Of a stretch of DNA of 64,000 nucleotides, positions 28,162 through 37,519 are shown in pieces (the stretch's first letter is position 1; every line of letters starts with the position of its first letter). A program made the position numbers and the translations under genes. Source of the stretch: Pycnococcus provasolii (lineage: Eukaryota; Chlorophyta; Pseudoscourfieldiophyceae; Pseudoscourfieldiales); NCBI GenBank assembly GCA_049487715.1, contig CP150580.1, positions 248,001-312,000 on the forward strand, read 5' to 3'. The notes beneath the pieces were generated by a model that was given only the letters and a program-made list of their open reading frames with translations, searched no databases and was not told where the DNA came from.

Positions 28162-29103
28162 TTACACGAGTACATACGAGTGTCCTACAAACCCATTATC
28201 ACCTGGAGAACAACATAACTTCAAGTAAAAGAGACCTCCGGTTAAGAGACCGAAGAAATGATACAAACCAACCATACTTTCATGGGCCTTTAGGGTGATG
28301 TGCTGAGGAGCTTTGTCGATCAGCAGATAGAAGACATGTAAACTGTCGTTGCAGCCTCCACGATTCACTTTTCGAAACTTGCCTTGCCAGTCATCGTAAA
28401 TATATTCGACCGATTCTTTTGGTCGTTCTGAACATCCGAAACAGTCTGACTCCGGCTCGTATACTAATATCACGCCGCCAGGATTAGCAGTCGACCTTAC
28501 TATGCTGAAGGCTTCTAAGGGACTATCTTGAAACCTATATTTTCCGAGAATTCTCTTCACGGGATCGCTCGAGTTGGCCGTGGCAGACATATGCTGAGTA
28601 GCAGGAGCATTTTGAGCTGCCCCCAATGCTTGCGCCGGCATCGTTTCGGCAACTTTTGCTTCGAGCTGACTTACGCGTTTGTGTATCAACTCCACGCCGA
28701 CTTGGAAATATCTAGAGTGTGTGCGGTCCAGCTTTATGCCTGAAATATCGCTCAAGCTGGAAAACTGACTCGGTAGTTCTCTCAAGAGCGCTCCAATGTT
28801 ATCCATGTGCCGATAGCACAAGATGATGGGCTTCTCGAACGAGAACGCCCACCAAAGTTCCTTCAGGCAATACATAGATGTCAAGTATCCCGTGCTGAGG
28901 ATGCACACGAAGAACGTTGAGTTGCGCACACCGTCCTCCATCGCTTGAACGCTACAATCGTCCTGGTGCACGTCAAGCCAGCACGCATTGCGCCCAAGGT
29001 GGTAGGTAAGGTCGAGCGCTTCGGCGGCGCTTTCACTTTGCTTGTGGCTGAGGAAGAACTGCCACGACGACTTAGCTGAAGAGACGGGTTGCACGCGCGT
29101 CAT
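28162..29103 (-). CDS. TIR-domain protein, possible NADase
   Basis: 313 aa from the first ATG. Residues 13-145 fit a TIR domain: WQFFLSHKQSESA (box 1), CWLDVHQDD, AMEDGVRNSTFFVCILSTGY, then YCLKELWWAF and KPIILCY. The Glu82 of CLKEL occupies the place of the catalytic Glu in SARM1 and plant TIR NADases (compare WCLDEL). A linker with Ala/Gln follows. The C-terminal 130 residues (KRILGKYRFQDSPLEAF to the end) match nothing I recognise. It contains a Cys pair (CFGCSERPKE) and a hydrophobic run (LYHFFGLLTGGLFYLKLCC). No NB-ARC or LRR is present. TIR NADases act in cell-death and immune signalling; that role here is inference. The frame is open to a GTG at 29226 upstream, with a TTTCAG acceptor-like site, so an extra 5' exon is possible. 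Confidence 0.75.
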   Translation of the reverse strand: MTRVQPVSSAKSSWQFFLSHKQSESAAEALDLTYHLGRNACWLDVHQDDCSVQAMEDGVRNSTFFVCILSTGYLTSMYCLKELWWAFSFEKPIILCYRHMDNIGALLRELPSQFSSLSDISGIKLDRTHSRYFQVGVELIHKRVSQLEAKVAETMPAQALGAAQNAPATQHMSATANSSDPVKRILGKYRFQDSPLEAFSIVRSTANPGGVILVYEPESDCFGCSERPKESVEYIYDDWQGKFRKVNRGGCNDSLHVFYLLIDKAPQHITLKAHESMVGLYHFFGLLTGGLFYLKLCCSPGDNGFVGHSYVLV

Positions 29104-29321
29104 GGCCTTCTCGAACGAAGCGTGCAAGAGACGTGTAAATACAAAGGTAGCCGCGTCCGTCTCCCCGCTGCTCGCTCGCTCGGGAGAGTTCTCGCCAAAG
29201 GAAAGAACTGAAACGGAAGAGAACACGCCGTTCCGTAGTTCAGTTCAGGCCGAACGAAGAAATAATTGCGTTAAGCCGTTAATAGTCTAATTACTACGAT
29301 AATAAGCGTACCCTAGGTCGT

Positions 29322-29348
29322 GCACAGTGCACAGTGCACAGTGCACGA
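29322..29348. repeat. GTGCACA 7-bp tandem
   Basis: Three-plus copies of GTGCACA, each containing the GTGCAC palindrome, in the leader of the following gene. Confidence 0.7.
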
Positions 29349-29414
29349 CGGTCGACGAGCCGAAGTAAGGACTAAGAAGCACTTTCCGAGCCCACTTCAA
29401 GGCCTCCTTCTCCC

Positions 29415-29655
29415 CTAACCCTAATGCCCTACTGCCCTAATCAGCCCTACTGTACTGCCCCTCTCTACTGCCCTAATGCCCTCCTGCCCTAACCCTAGCC
29501 CTAACCCTAATACCCTAATCAGCCCTTCTGCCCTAATCAGCCCTCCTGCCCCTCTCTAATGCCCTAGGGTACTGCCCTAATTCATGCCCTAACCCTAACC
29601 CTAATACCCTAATACCCTAATACCCTAATCATCCCTACGATACTGCCCTAATACT
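29415..29655. repeat. Degenerate telomere-like array
   Basis: Many CCCTAA, CCCTAATG, CCCTACTG and AATACCCTAATC units, about 240 bp, directly upstream of the SRP-receptor-beta gene. It is longer and more varied than the other arrays in the window. Confidence 0.8.
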
Positions 29656-29691
29656 CTGCGCCGCCCTTTTCCCGTTTTTTTGCTCAAGTGC

Positions 29692-30552
29692 ATGTTAATA
29701 ATAAATAGAAGTGTGCTCCATTCCATGTCGTCGTCCTCACCACCGTCGTCGTCGTCGTCTCCGTCGTCGTCGTCTCCGTCAGCACCTTCCGCTTATCCAG
29801 AAGCCTCTATGGTTGTTGTTTCATTGGCATCCGTGGTGGTGGTTATATTCGTGTGTGTGTTTCTTTGGCTTGTGTTTCCCGGGTTCTTTGGTCGTCGCGG
29901 ACGTGGGTTTTACAAGGCGTCTTCGAAGTCGAGGAAAAGAGGACCTCCTTCTTTACTACTCGTTGGTCCGATGAATGCGGGGAAAACTTCACTGCTACTT
30001 GCTATGCAAAGGAGTCAAAGCTGTGCTAACGGTGATTCTTCTGCCTTGATCCCTGATACCGTTACGTCCATGGAAGTGAACGAAACGTCCGTGGCCAAAG
30101 TCGACGGAAAGACGATGGCGGTCGTTGACATACCGGGACACCCGAGACTCAGCGCGCTCGTGCAGGAATACGCACAGCGAGCAAAAATAGTCGCGTTCGT
30201 AATTGACAGCGCCGACTTTGCAAATCGGGCAAGAGAAGTTGCCGAGGCTCTCGTGGACATCATGGAACTCGCGCGCGAACAGCGCGCTCGTCTCGTCATC
30301 GTGTGCAACAAGTCCGATCGCACCATCGCGAGCCCGCCGTCATACGTAAAGACAAGACTAGAGAAGGAGCTGTCACGCGTAACGAGCATGGAGGACGACG
30401 GGTTGGCGGCTGCAGGTGACGGCGCGGGTGCACGCAAGAGACGCGGCAACGTGACAGCCTCCGGCGCGAAATTCACTTTCGACGACGACGTGCAGTTCGT
30501 CGCAACTTCGGCGAAGAGTGCCGAGGTGAGTGAGTTGCTCTCACAGCTTTAG
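29692..30552 (+). CDS. Signal recognition particle receptor subunit beta-like GTPase
   Basis: 286 aa from 29692; the ATG at 29725 (MSSSS) would give 275 aa and is about as likely. An N-terminal Ser-rich stretch precedes one transmembrane helix (ASVVVVIFVCVFLWLVF), then a small GTPase domain: P-loop GPMNAGKTSLL, switch region with TVTSM, G3 DIPGHPRL and G4 CNKSD. This single N-terminal anchor plus Arf/Sar-like G-domain is typical of SRbeta, which tethers SRalpha to the ER membrane for co-translational targeting. A basic Gly/Ala insert (GDGAGARKRRGN) sits before the G5 region FVATSAK. The protein ends soon after G5, as in the family. A conserved 31-bp 3' motif follows the stop at 30569. Confidence 0.88.
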   Translation: MLIINRSVLHSMSSSSPPSSSSSPSSSSPSAPSAYPEASMVVVSLASVVVVIFVCVFLWLVFPGFFGRRGRGFYKASSKSRKRGPPSLLLVGPMNAGKTSLLLAMQRSQSCANGDSSALIPDTVTSMEVNETSVAKVDGKTMAVVDIPGHPRLSALVQEYAQRAKIVAFVIDSADFANRAREVAEALVDIMELAREQRARLVIVCNKSDRTIASPPSYVKTRLEKELSRVTSMEDDGLAAAGDGAGARKRRGNVTASGAKFTFDDDVQFVATSAKSAEVSELLSQL

Positions 30553-30568
30553 AGGAGCTTAGATCGTT

Positions 30569-30599
30569 CATTCAGTAATGGAATGTACTTCACTTTGTC
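30569..30599 (+). promoter_or_regulatory. 3'-flank motif shared with RRP15 gene
   Basis: 28 of 31 positions match 8576-8606, in the same orientation and a similar distance from a stop codon. A 3'-processing role is inferred. Confidence 0.5.
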
Positions 30600-30685
30600 C
30601 AACATCATACGGTTAGTCCCTGGTAGGCATCAAATGCTTGGTGTGTGCTGTGTTCCATGGATTACTTTTACACTTCCTGAAAAGT

Positions 30686-31720
30686 TCAAAGAAACTCTTG
30701 GGGGTCCTTGCGCCAGTCAATGCCGTCGCGCGCGACAACAGCGGAGTCGGTCGTGTGCACGCCCTCGTAGCAGTAGTCGCCGCCGTCGTACGGGTCGTTC
30801 ACCCTCCGCCGTCCAAACGAGTTGTACCCGACGAGGTTGAAATCTCGTTCGCAGCGGGCGCACGAATCGTAGCACTGCTTAGAGTTATCCCAATGTGTGC
30901 TCACGCACTCGTGCGGGTGACGGATGCGGCACACGCGGTCGGCACGAATGTTTGCGTCGAAGGACTCGCCACAACGTAGACACGTGGATGTGGAGGGTGC
31001 AGGCATCACCGCCGGTGGAAACAAGGCTACGGCTGACGCGAGTGCGTCGGCAGAGCTCACCACCGCCTCGCGAATCAAGCGCACGACGTCCTTCGCCGGC
31101 AGTTTGTCGAGTCCGTTCAGAATCCTCTCGCGCTCTCCAGGCAATCTCGTGTCTTGTTCCGCTCGCGCAGAAGCCTCCGCCTCCTCGATTTTGGCGCGTG
31201 CCGACGCGCGCATGTCCTCGGCATTCGCCGCGCTCGCTTTCTCCGCCGCCGCCTTGTCCACCGCCGTTTGCAGTGCCGACCACGCGTGCTTGCACACAGT
31301 CACGCGACCTTCATTGTCGCGCGTCGCCGTCGCGGCCGCCTGCCGCGCACCGTCCGGGCAACTACACGTCACGTCAAGGCCCGCGTAACAGAAACCGTCA
31401 CGGCTCGTCGCGGAGACGGTGCGAGAGACGGCACCTTCCGCAACGATGGTGTACGTAGACGAGCCTTGCGCCTCCCACTCGAGACGCACACGCCCACTTC
31501 CGAGCGCGGTCGCCGAGACGAGCTCCGCACCGCTGAATGCGTGTCGCGATCCGCAGACGATCGCGCCAAGCGTGAACCCTGGGATATGCGGCGGCGACGC
31601 GGTCGCCGCAGCATACGCCGCGCCAAGGGGCCCCTTAAATTTGGGCCAAGGCCAATCCTCGGCGGCGAGGCCGCCTCCGGCGCCATCTCCGGCGGTGCGC
31701 TGCTTCTTTTCGGCTCGCAT
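30686..31720 (-). CDS. SWIM zinc-finger protein
   Basis: 344 aa. Residues about 85-150 form a SWIM finger: CSCPDG at 119-124 and VCKHAW at 142-147 give the CxCx(n)CxH pattern, preceded by beta-strand text (STYTIVAEGAVSRTVSA). A helical Ala/Glu region follows. A second putative metal site near 249-320 has CLRCGESF, VCRIRHPHECV and CYDSCARCERDF. SWIM fingers bind DNA or proteins, for example in bacterial SWI2/SNF2 helicases, MEKK1 and plant MuDR transposases and FAR1. No kinase, helicase or transposase domain is present here. The function is unknown. It converges with the SRbeta gene, 133 bp apart. Confidence 0.7.
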   Translation of the reverse strand: MRAEKKQRTAGDGAGGGLAAEDWPWPKFKGPLGAAYAAATASPPHIPGFTLGAIVCGSRHAFSGAELVSATALGSGRVRLEWEAQGSSTYTIVAEGAVSRTVSATSRDGFCYAGLDVTCSCPDGARQAAATATRDNEGRVTVCKHAWSALQTAVDKAAAEKASAANAEDMRASARAKIEEAEASARAEQDTRLPGERERILNGLDKLPAKDVVRLIREAVVSSADALASAVALFPPAVMPAPSTSTCLRCGESFDANIRADRVCRIRHPHECVSTHWDNSKQCYDSCARCERDFNLVGYNSFGRRRVNDPYDGGDYCYEGVHTTDSAVVARDGIDWRKDPQEFL

Positions 31721-31794
31721 GCGACTTGATTCGCCTGGTCAACTTTTATGGCGTTTGAATATAGAAATGGGGGGGGTACTTTAGGGCGGCGGCG

Positions 31795-31920
31795 TTAGGG
31801 TTAGGGTTACGGCGTTAGGGTTTAGGAGCCCTCCCCTCCCCCTCCCCCTAACCCTAACCCTAATCCTAACCCTAACCCTAACCCTAACCGTGGTACCGTG
31901 GTTAGGGTTAGGGTTCCCCT
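31795..31920. repeat. Opposed telomere-like repeats
   Basis: TTAGGG-type units (31795-31828) are followed by a C-rich spacer, then CCCTAA units (31850-31888, about six near-perfect copies), then ACCGTGGTACCGTGG and again TTAGGGTTAGGG (31901-31917). The first junction has the TTAGGG-to-CCCTAA orientation of an end-to-end fusion, though the arrays are short. Confidence 0.85.
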
Positions 31921-33233
31921 CACCGTGGTGGTTCATCGTCGAGTTCGTTGTGTACGCCGCCGCTCTTCTTCAAGAAGGCTGGCGCTTCTTGTGATGAGTG
32001 AGGTGACCCGTACGTAGGTTCCCCTCTCCCCTTCTTTCAAAGATGGTCTTTGTGCGGTGCTCGTCGCGCGTCCGGTTTGTTCCGTGCGCGTGAACCCTGC
32101 CTGAAGCCTGAAGGGAGCGAAGTTGCAAGAAACCCACCCACAAAAAATACACAAAATTGACAAAAAAAACAAAACGCGCGCCAAAACGAGTGCGAGTTTC
32201 AGTGTGTTTGTACAGTACGAACTTGAACTGGAATGGACTACCGGGTAAGAGTACCCGGTACGATCGGAAGGAAGAAGCGTGCAAGCAAGCGAAGGAACGA
32301 GCGAGCGAGCGAGCGAGCATGAGGGCAAGTTGGCTGGTTTCCTTTGGTTCGTTGTTTCGTTTTGCTTGAGAACAAACGTCGCCTCACTCAAGAGACTCAA
32401 GAGCGAGCTTGTTGTTGATATCCCCTACCAAGGTTGAGGTTGCTGCTCCAAGCTGCCAAGCTGCCAAGAAACACCAAGAACCAGCTACTGTATTCCATCC
32501 AAGGCCAAGGCGGTTGTTGATGTTGAGGTTGCTGCCGATGATAGTCTAGGGAGGGGATCCCGCTCGTTCCAGCACCATCTTGGAGAGGAGAACAACCAAC
32601 CGGCAACCGCATGATGCATGAACGACCGCAGCGTGAGCTTGAATCCTCGGATGCATGAATGAGCCCATCAGAGGCTGTTGTTACTCGCTCGCGAGCTCCT
32701 CCTCCTCCTGGCAGGCCTGGTGAAGGGGAACTCCGCCGCTTCAACAAGGTCGCTTCCACTTCGACAGAGCTGAGAGCTCAGGCACCTCGGCTCGGAAGAC
32801 TCCGAGCCTCGGACGAACATCATCGGGTGGGGCCGCCATCTCGGGCGCACCATTCCAAAGCACTCTCCCTTACCTTAACTTAAGGGTAAGTTTGCTGCTT
32901 TGCGAATATTCATTATTCAACCTTGCAGTAAGTAAGTGAGTATTACTACCTTAAGTACTTTCTGTTTCTTTCCTTTGGTCGTTCTTAGTATTCATAAGTA
33001 AGTACGTACTTAAGTAAGAAGTGTGGTGGTGCTCTTATTTACTTTGTTCAAGTGCAGAGAGAGAGAGAGAGCTTTAGAGCTTTAGAGCTTTCGTGAAAGC
33101 TTCCTAAATTAAATAAAAGCTTCAGTGAGCGACTCAGTCAGACTTTTGCATTCACAGTCAGACACAGTTAAACTTTCTCATTTCTATCAAGCAACAAACA
33201 CTTCTCGAGAGACTACATACAAATCATATTCAT
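31921..33233. other. Intergenic, no gene seen
   Basis: 1.3 kb upstream of the coiled-coil/J-like gene. It contains AAC/CAAGG repeats, GAGCGAGCGAGCGAGC near 32303-32318, AAGTAAGTA motifs near 32925-33020 and a GA microsatellite at 33056-33071. Open frames are short or repetitive. The SWIM gene's promoter lies at the left end. Confidence 0.5.
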
Positions 33234-35171
33234 ATGTCGCACGGCAGTGGTGGTGTTTTCGCGTCGAACGCCATGACGGCCCTCGGGCTGTGGGACGTCG
33301 TGCACGCCGTCATGTGCCTCGCAACGGCAGCCATCGTGCGAAAGGTGGACGAGGCGGAAATCGCGAGGCACAAGCGACTCGCGAAAGAGGAGCGCAAACG
33401 CGCGGACGTCGTTTCGGCAAAACTGAAAAAGCTCTCGTCGGAGGATCTCAAGGAACTTGACGACGGCGAAGAAAGCAAAGCTGCTGCTACTGGTACTGCT
33501 ACTGCAGCCGCTGCAAACACAAAAGAAGACACCTGGGAAGACATCGAGGCGCGCGAAAGGGCGGTGCGCGAACGTGAGGAGGCGATGGCGAGGCGAGAGG
33601 CGGCACTCCAGCAAGCCACAACAAGACCGGGACTGCACCGACGAGACGACTCCGCGTCGACGCAACTCGACACGAAGCTCGAAGCCCCCGCGCCGGAGAC
33701 GGACGCACCAAAAGGGGAAGGATCCGACGACGACAACGAAAAACTCGTCCACGAGCTCGAGAAGGAGCTCGCTGATGTGCAGGAGGAACTTGCGCACAAA
33801 CGAGTGCAGCAGAAGGAAACGCAAACGGCGCTCGACGCCATGCGCGCGGAACTGTCCAACCTGCGCGTCGAGGCACAGCGCTTGCATAACGCCGCGTCGC
33901 TGGCACCGACTTGGGAGGAGGTTAGCACTCTGCGCGTGCAGACACAGGAGTTGCGCGTCGAGCTTGCCGCAGCAAACCTCGACCGCGACGCACTCGCTGC
34001 GCGCGTTACCGAGCTCGAGGATGAGGTTTGCCAACTACAAGATGGCGTCGACGTCGCCGCCGCCGCTGCACCCCTTCCGGTGACGCCGGGCGTGGACGAA
34101 TCGGTGCCAAAGCCCGCCCTGCGACGAAGCAATGGCAGCGGCCGCAGCGCCAAGAAGGTGTCGTTCGACGACAAGGCGGAGGCGGAGTCCGCGGACGGCT
34201 CCTCTTCGCCTCAGCTGTCGCACGACGCAGCTCGACTGCAGGCTGAGGTGAAAATGCTACGCGAGACGCTCGCGGAGCGTGAGCAGGCGTGCAACGAAGA
34301 GAATGGCCGTGTGAGGCGAGATACGGCTGAAATCCTCAAGGGTGCGGAGATGCGCATGCGCGACGAAGTCTCCGAGCTCCAGGCGAAGCTGAACCTCGCT
34401 TGCCTTGCCGCGGCGCAGCGCGAGGCGGACGCCATCAAGCGCGAGGCTGACGCGACGAGCAAGGTTCCCAAGCCGCTGAACCTGAGGGAGAAAGCGAAGC
34501 GCATCTGGAAACGGGAACTCGTGGAAACCCAGCGTGAGCGCGCAGCGATTGCACGCGAGCGCGCCGCGGAAGCTCGCGAGCGTGCTGCGATCGAGTCAGC
34601 CGCGGCGGCGAGCCGCGAGGCGGCTGCAGAGGTGAGCAAGCTCGTGGCGGAGAGCCGTAAGCGCTTCGACGAGCGCGAGCGGGAGGCTCAGCGCCTGCTT
34701 GCGGATCGCAAGAAGACTGGCACGGTGACGTTGGATGACGAGCTGAGTGCGCTCCGCCGCGAGGCGACCATCGCACGGCACGCCTGGAGTCAGGCGGAGG
34801 CGGTGGCACAGGCTGAGACGGAGGCAAGGCGCAAGGTCGAAAAGGCGCTCGACGCGCAGCGCACGCGTGCGGACAAGCTGGATTGCGAGCGGAAGCGAGG
34901 TGCGGAGTCGGTGTCCCATGGCAACGGCTTCGCGCCTTCCGTGTCGTCCGAGGTGGATGTGCGCAAGCTGATGATTGATCAGGTTGTGCAGGAGGCGCGC
35001 CTCAGCATCGAGCAGATTCGGCAAAATGAGACGGTGGCTGACAAGCGCCGCAAGGCGGTGAAGGACCTCAGGCTGAAGTACCACCCAGACAAGCACCCGG
35101 TGATGCGCTGGCTGTTCGAGGACGTGTCGAAGGTGGTGAACGCCGAGACGGAGTCGTTGATGTGGACATGA
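33234..35171 (+). CDS. Coiled-coil protein with C-terminal J-like HPD segment
   Basis: 645 aa. Residues about 13-38 are a short hydrophobic stretch (LGLWDVVHAVMCLATAAIV) that may anchor or signal. Long Glu/Arg/Ala coiled coils fill about 40-125, 165-275 and 340-560. The C-terminal 60 residues read ADKRRKAVKDLRLKYHPDKH followed by a helix with LFEDVSKVVNAE. The HPD tripeptide between two helices is the catalytic loop of J-domains that stimulates Hsp70 ATPase, as also in auxilin-type C-terminal J-domains. Helix I with the usual YxxLG is not evident, though IDQVVQEARLSIEQIRQ may stand in for it. The function is unknown; an Hsp70 recruiter is the inference. Confidence 0.7.
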   Translation: MSHGSGGVFASNAMTALGLWDVVHAVMCLATAAIVRKVDEAEIARHKRLAKEERKRADVVSAKLKKLSSEDLKELDDGEESKAAATGTATAAAANTKEDTWEDIEARERAVREREEAMARREAALQQATTRPGLHRRDDSASTQLDTKLEAPAPETDAPKGEGSDDDNEKLVHELEKELADVQEELAHKRVQQKETQTALDAMRAELSNLRVEAQRLHNAASLAPTWEEVSTLRVQTQELRVELAAANLDRDALAARVTELEDEVCQLQDGVDVAAAAAPLPVTPGVDESVPKPALRRSNGSGRSAKKVSFDDKAEAESADGSSSPQLSHDAARLQAEVKMLRETLAEREQACNEENGRVRRDTAEILKGAEMRMRDEVSELQAKLNLACLAAAQREADAIKREADATSKVPKPLNLREKAKRIWKRELVETQRERAAIARERAAEARERAAIESAAAASREAAAEVSKLVAESRKRFDEREREAQRLLADRKKTGTVTLDDELSALRREATIARHAWSQAEAVAQAETEARRKVEKALDAQRTRADKLDCERKRGAESVSHGNGFAPSVSSEVDVRKLMIDQVVQEARLSIEQIRQNETVADKRRKAVKDLRLKYHPDKHPVMRWLFEDVSKVVNAETESLMWT

Positions 35172-35491
35172 TGAATGATGCTCGTGCGCGCGTTCACATT
35201 TTTTTTTGTGTTGTAAAATAAATACCCTATGACTACCTAGACTGACTTGATGATATACAAATTTAATTTTGCTGTACATGTAAAGGTTTAGGTTCGTCGC
35301 GTTGTGCACAACTCCCAGCGGTGGTGGCGGCGGCACGGCATGTCTGGCACGGGCGGGAACCAGCTAGCTGTGTTGTCCGATGGACTAGACGTTTCGGGGT
35401 TTCGTCCTTTCGGGGGTTTCCGGTGAACCTGTTTTTCCCTCTCTCATTCTTCCTCTCGTCTCGAGACGAATCAGGTTTATTTTTGGCATCC
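35172..35491. other. Intergenic
   Basis: 3' flank of the coiled-coil gene (TGTAA at 35212) and leader of the ankyrin gene. No other feature is seen. Confidence 0.5.
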
Positions 35492-37519
35492 ATGGCGTCC
35501 TCCTCGGCTTCGGCGGATGACTGCGCACATCAAGCGTCAAATGCACATCAAGCGTCAATGGAGGAGAACAAACATATGATACTGCTGGCGTGCTCATACG
35601 ACCTCCAGGCTGACGTTTTGAGTCTACTGTCTTCTTCTGTGTCGTGCGATCGTTCCCTTTTGATGGACGACTGCGGACGTTCCCCCATGCACATAGCGGC
35701 ATCGCTGAGAGATTATGATGATGATGATGACGCGGAGGATTCCACACCTCATCTCATCTCGCTCCTCCTCTCACACGGCTTCGACGTGGACGCGGAAGTC
35801 ACGGCGAAGTCCTCGTCATTACCTGGTGCACCTGGTGGAGAATTGGATATGGAAAATATCGCGGGGTGGACGCCGATGCACTTCGCTGCCGCGGCGGGAG
35901 CATCGAAGAAAATCGACGTGCTTGCCGCGAACGGCGCGAACATATACGCAGACGCCAACGACTGCACGCCTCTCCACGTCGCATACAGAAACGGACACAT
36001 ACAAGCGGCGTCAGTACTGCTAAACAAGACGTCGGCAGATCCAGCGGCAAGGGACAGGTGGGGAGTCAGCGTCGTCGACGCCGCGGCTGCCGCAGAAGAC
36101 GACGAAGAAGGCGCGAAGTGGATCGCCATGTTGCTCCCAAAGTGCTCGCCGTGCCCACCCGCACCGTCCTCGGCGCCATTCCCGCGCGGATTCACGTGCG
36201 GGCACGCCGCCGCCGCCGCGGGAAACGAGGCGTGCGTACGCGCCATCGCGAACGCATGCGGAGAACGGGGCGTCGACGTGTTAAGCGCACAGTCGGAGCG
36301 AGGTGTCACACCCATGCATGTGCTCGCAACGGCGGTGGCCACTCGCAGCGATGCCGAGCGTTACGAGCAGTGCGCACGTGCCATTGCGTCGCTCGTTGGA
36401 GACGAGGCGTATCGCACGAAGGATAGCGCTGGGTGCACGCCCGGAGACTACCTCATGTCAGCGTGCCGACGCGCGGAGTGCAAGCCTCCCAAATCGCTCG
36501 CACGCTTGCTTCCAACGACTGGTAAGGATGCGGATGCATCGCGGACGACTGGCCCCGCTGCTGGCACGAGCAATGCCAGCAGCGCCGATACCAAGGCAGC
36601 AGCAGATCACATTCCACTTGGAGCAGCCTTCGGCATGCTCTCCGAGCGGGAGCAAGATCGCCATGTCAAACGTCTGATTGCGATGCGTACAGATACCGCG
36701 GTGCGTGAGTGCCTGATCTCTTGCAACGACGCAGAGACGGTTGCCGCGAGCAAGCTTCGCATTACCGAGATCTCGCGCCGTGCGATGGACGCTGGCTCCG
36801 TGACGCGTCGTCGCACACGCGCGAGGTGGGTCGCCGAGGCGCGCTCGTCGAGCGAGTTCCAGGCGGCGATCGAAAACGACAATGCGCGAGCGCTCGTGCA
36901 TGCCGTGCTGAAAGATCCGAGTGCCATCACCACCGTGGCTTCGCACGGAGAGGCGGGTGCCTTAGCCTTTCTCGTTCTGAATCGGCTTCGGCAGATGCAG
37001 AAGATCCACGAGGAGAATGGCAAGAGCGATGAGACGAAGCTGCCTGGCCTCGACTCGTTACGCGTGTCTAAGTTGAAACCTTCATGGGTGGAGGACGAAG
37101 AGTCCGCGATCGAGAGCATGAATGCGGCGGTGGCGACTAGCGAGGCGGCCCTTCGCGGTGCGCTTGGTGCGGACGTTCCCGACGACGAGGTTGCTCATGC
37201 CGCGGCTGTGCGTGCGCGCGAGGAGCTGGAGCGCGTTGCCCCCCATCTGGCGGAGCGTGCGCGTGCCCGTCAGCGTCAGAAGGCGGAGGCGGCGGCGGAT
37301 GAGATTGAGAAGGTGGACGAGGACACGGATGAGATTGAGAAGGTGGAAACGAATGCGGATGAGATTGAGGAGGTGTCCAAGGTGGATACGCTTCGGTCCG
37401 ATACCGTTCATCCTCATCCCGCTCCGCCGTCGCTGTTGGTAAATTTCCGCGGCTACATTGTTTATGGGCTGCTGGTAGCTCTGTGGAGTGCGTGCATCGC
37501 CTGGTGGATGAACGGTTAA
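35492..37519 (+). CDS. Tail-anchored ankyrin-repeat protein
   Basis: 675 aa. Ankyrin repeats lie in the first half: CGRSPMHIAASL, GWTPMHFAAAAGASKKIDVL, DCTPLHVAYRNGHIQAASVL, TCGHAAAAAGNEACVRAI and GVTPMHVLATAV. The middle is helical and basic (TRRRTRARWVAEARSS). A short tandem ADEIEKV-type acidic repeat occurs near residues 605-635. The last 25 residues form a hydrophobic segment (YIVYGLLVALWSACIAWWM) with a two-residue tail, so the protein is probably tail-anchored in the ER or outer organelle membrane, ankyrins in the cytosol. No enzyme domain is seen. The first in-frame ATG (35492) is used although the frame is open further upstream. Confidence 0.75.
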   Translation: MASSSASADDCAHQASNAHQASMEENKHMILLACSYDLQADVLSLLSSSVSCDRSLLMDDCGRSPMHIAASLRDYDDDDDAEDSTPHLISLLLSHGFDVDAEVTAKSSSLPGAPGGELDMENIAGWTPMHFAAAAGASKKIDVLAANGANIYADANDCTPLHVAYRNGHIQAASVLLNKTSADPAARDRWGVSVVDAAAAAEDDEEGAKWIAMLLPKCSPCPPAPSSAPFPRGFTCGHAAAAAGNEACVRAIANACGERGVDVLSAQSERGVTPMHVLATAVATRSDAERYEQCARAIASLVGDEAYRTKDSAGCTPGDYLMSACRRAECKPPKSLARLLPTTGKDADASRTTGPAAGTSNASSADTKAAADHIPLGAAFGMLSEREQDRHVKRLIAMRTDTAVRECLISCNDAETVAASKLRITEISRRAMDAGSVTRRRTRARWVAEARSSSEFQAAIENDNARALVHAVLKDPSAITTVASHGEAGALAFLVLNRLRQMQKIHEENGKSDETKLPGLDSLRVSKLKPSWVEDEESAIESMNAAVATSEAALRGALGADVPDDEVAHAAAVRAREELERVAPHLAERARARQRQKAEAAADEIEKVDEDTDEIEKVETNADEIEEVSKVDTLRSDTVHPHPAPPSLLVNFRGYIVYGLLVALWSACIAWWMNG

